This document shows, piece by piece, positions 5,343 through 6,260 of a DNA stretch of 6,260 bases. How positions within the stretch are numbered: the first letter of the stretch is position 1; every line of letters starts with the position of its first letter. A model generated the notes under the pieces. The model was given only the letters and a program-made list of their open reading frames with translations. It was not told where the DNA came from and did not search any database. This stretch comes from Candidatus Nanohalarchaeota archaeon (GTDB taxonomy: Archaea; EX4484-52; JAADEF01). Location of the stretch: contig JAADEF010000073.1 of NCBI GenBank assembly GCA_013153555.1, forward strand, positions 1 to 6,260, written 5' to 3'. The position numbers were made by a program, and so were the translations under genes.

Positions 5343-6218
5343 TCATTTTAAAATTTTAATGTCTGCAACCACTCTGTACTGGTTAGTACCGACACTACCT
5401 GCTGTTCTATAATACACTACTTCTACTTTTTCATGGAATTTTTCTTTAATTTCATTGATGCGGTTTTCTATTTCTTGCTTATCTGCAAAGAAATAATAGT
5501 GTATAATAGTATTAGGTTTTGATTTAGTTATTACCTCCTCTAAATAATGAGGTGCATCTTTAGGTGCAGGCATAACAATTCTGTCATAATTATGCAGATC
5601 TCTGCGATCATTTAACCAATCTTTTACATCTGCATGAATGATATTGATTTCACCATGAAGTTTATTTATTGCAAGGTTTTTATGAAAATACTCTATTGCA
5701 TAAGGATTCAGCTCTATTCCTTCCACTCTTGCTTTTTTGTGTTTCGCAATTACTAAGGGAAAAGGACCAATGCCTGCAAACAACACTGCAACATTTTCAT
5801 TTTCTTTTACCTGCTCAGCAATTCTTTTTCTTTCAAAGCCCAATTTAGATGAAAAATATACTTTAGAAATATCTAACAGCATTCTGCATCCATGTTCTAT
5901 GTGTAGAGTTTCAAAAGGAGATAGGTTTCGGTATTTTTTAGGGAGATGTTCTAAAAGTTTGGATCTATCATATTCGTTCAATACTTCATATTTTCCTACG
6001 CGGAATTCTCCTGAAACATCCCCTATTTTTTTAACTATGACTCCAACAGAAGGATGATGTTTTTTTATTTCATCACACACCTTACCTAATATGTTTTCAG
6101 GAAGCTCATGTTTGAACTCAACAATAGCAATATCTCCTACTATTTCAAACCCCATCTGAGCAATTTGTTCCTCATATTCTTTACCAATAGCATTCAAAAT
6201 ATCTTCTTTTAATTTCAT
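5343..6218 (-). CDS. trm5: tRNA (guanine37-N1)-methyltransferase, Trm5 family (Taw22-like)
   Basis: Trm5 enzymes use S-adenosylmethionine to make m1G at position 37 of tRNA, next to the anticodon, which protects the reading frame. The D2 domain is visible around FEIVGDIAIVEF (24-35) and GEFRVGKYEVL (70-80). The catalytic Rossmann domain shows FSSKLGFERKR (122-132), the AdoMet loop LFAGIGPFP (146-154) and the acidic ribose-binding strand IELNP (168-172). The usual MNLPK motif is MPAPK here (216-220), with P217 replacing the Asn. As I recall, Pro at this place marks Trm5a/Taw22 enzymes, which also methylate imG-14 to imG2 in wyosine synthesis. At 291 residues it is about 40-45 shorter than the roughly 330-340 of well-studied archaeal Trm5, and only about 23 residues precede the D2 core, so D1 is missing or a remnant. 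The start is fixed by an in-frame TGA at 6230-6228. Confidence 0.92.
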   Translation of the reverse strand: MKLKEDILNAIGKEYEEQIAQMGFEIVGDIAIVEFKHELPENILGKVCDEIKKHHPSVGVIVKKIGDVSGEFRVGKYEVLNEYDRSKLLEHLPKKYRNLSPFETLHIEHGCRMLLDISKVYFSSKLGFERKRIAEQVKENENVAVLFAGIGPFPLVIAKHKKARVEGIELNPYAIEYFHKNLAINKLHGEINIIHADVKDWLNDRRDLHNYDRIVMPAPKDAPHYLEEVITKSKPNTIIHYYFFADKQEIENRINEIKEKFHEKVEVVYYRTAGSVGTNQYRVVADIKILK

Positions 6219-6260
6219 TCTCTCACATCATATATGTGTGCATAACTCATGCCTGCAATG
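6215..6260 (-). CDS. C-terminal end of an unidentified gene, coupled to Trm5
   Basis: From the right edge the minus strand is open for 14 codons (reading IAGMSYAHIYDVRE) and stops with TGA at 6217-6215. That stop overlaps the Trm5 ATG (6218-6216) as ATGA, the classic arrangement for translational coupling, where ribosomes ending one gene start the next. The only other frames here close early: one at TGA 6230-6228, one within four codons of the edge. The fragment is too short to name. It is real-looking because of the ATGA junction and because the gap holds no room for a separate Trm5 promoter with a TATA box at the proper distance. Confidence 0.5.
   Translation of the reverse strand, partial: IAGMSYAHIYDVRE
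6219..6227 (-). promoter_or_regulatory. Weak ribosome binding site of Trm5
   Basis: TGTGAGAGA directly precedes the Trm5 ATG on the minus strand. GTGA matches the 3' part of the archaeal AGGAGGTGAT consensus. The same TGTGAG hexamer occurs before the surface protein start (5253-5248). The site lies inside the end of the upstream gene, so coupling may matter more than this sequence. Confidence 0.35.

Noticed and set aside
5344..5361. Near-palindromic AT stretch around the Trm5 stop codon
   Set aside because: It consists only of A/T runs with mismatches, overlaps coding sequence, and is of a kind expected by chance in DNA this AT-rich.
5737..6057. Open frame on the plus strand inside the Trm5 gene
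   Set aside because: It is opposite the conserved AdoMet-binding motifs of Trm5 and has no motif of its own.
6224..6238. CACAT/ATGTG inverted repeat just upstream of Trm5
   Set aside because: Only 5-bp arms with a 5-bp spacer inside the probable end of an upstream coding region; no support as an operator.

Overview
The window looks like an AT-rich archaeal chromosome. Three things point that way. There is a Trm5-type tRNA methyltransferase and a DUF763 protein. There is a surface protein built from tandem CARDB/NEW3-like beta domains with a C-terminal membrane anchor. Several genes also start at, or next to, the position about 27-28 bp downstream of an archaeal TATA box. The lineage cannot be fixed from the sequence; a DPANN archaeon or another uncultivated, small-genome archaeon is my guess only.

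Layout, left to right. Positions 1-138 (minus) hold the first 46 codons of an exported protein whose mature N-terminus resembles NosD/beta-helix surface proteins; it runs off the left edge. Positions 229-1077 (minus) encode a ROK-family sugar kinase. Positions 1132-1692 (plus) encode a class I glutamine amidotransferase-like protein, divergent from the kinase. The 54 bp between them hold one palindromic TATA box placed almost equally from both start codons. Positions 1666-2751 (minus) encode a DUF763 protein that overlaps the amidotransferase tail to tail by 27 bp. Positions 2825-5245 (minus) encode an 806-residue exported, membrane-anchored multi-domain protein. Positions 5343-6218 (minus) encode a Trm5-like tRNA(G37) methyltransferase. 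The right edge (6215-6260, minus) carries the last 14 codons of another gene, whose stop overlaps the Trm5 start (ATGA).

The genes do not form one obvious pathway. The kinase/amidotransferase pair may be co-transcribed from a shared promoter element. Trm5 appears translationally coupled to the unknown gene at the right edge. The two exported proteins each have their own leader with a Shine-Dalgarno-like element, whereas the kinase, the amidotransferase and DUF763 appear leaderless. No gene-free stretch exceeds 300 bases, and I saw no tRNA, rRNA, CRISPR array or insertion sequence.

The points most worth a second look are these. The five cysteine-clasped domains of the 806-residue protein have a cysteine phase that predicts the disulfide pairing. 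The Trm5 has a proline in place of the usual motif asparagine, as in bifunctional Taw22 enzymes, and it lacks most or all of the N-terminal D1 domain. The kinase and amidotransferase share a symmetric TATA box. Terminator-like DNA is merged with promoter or coding DNA at gene borders.
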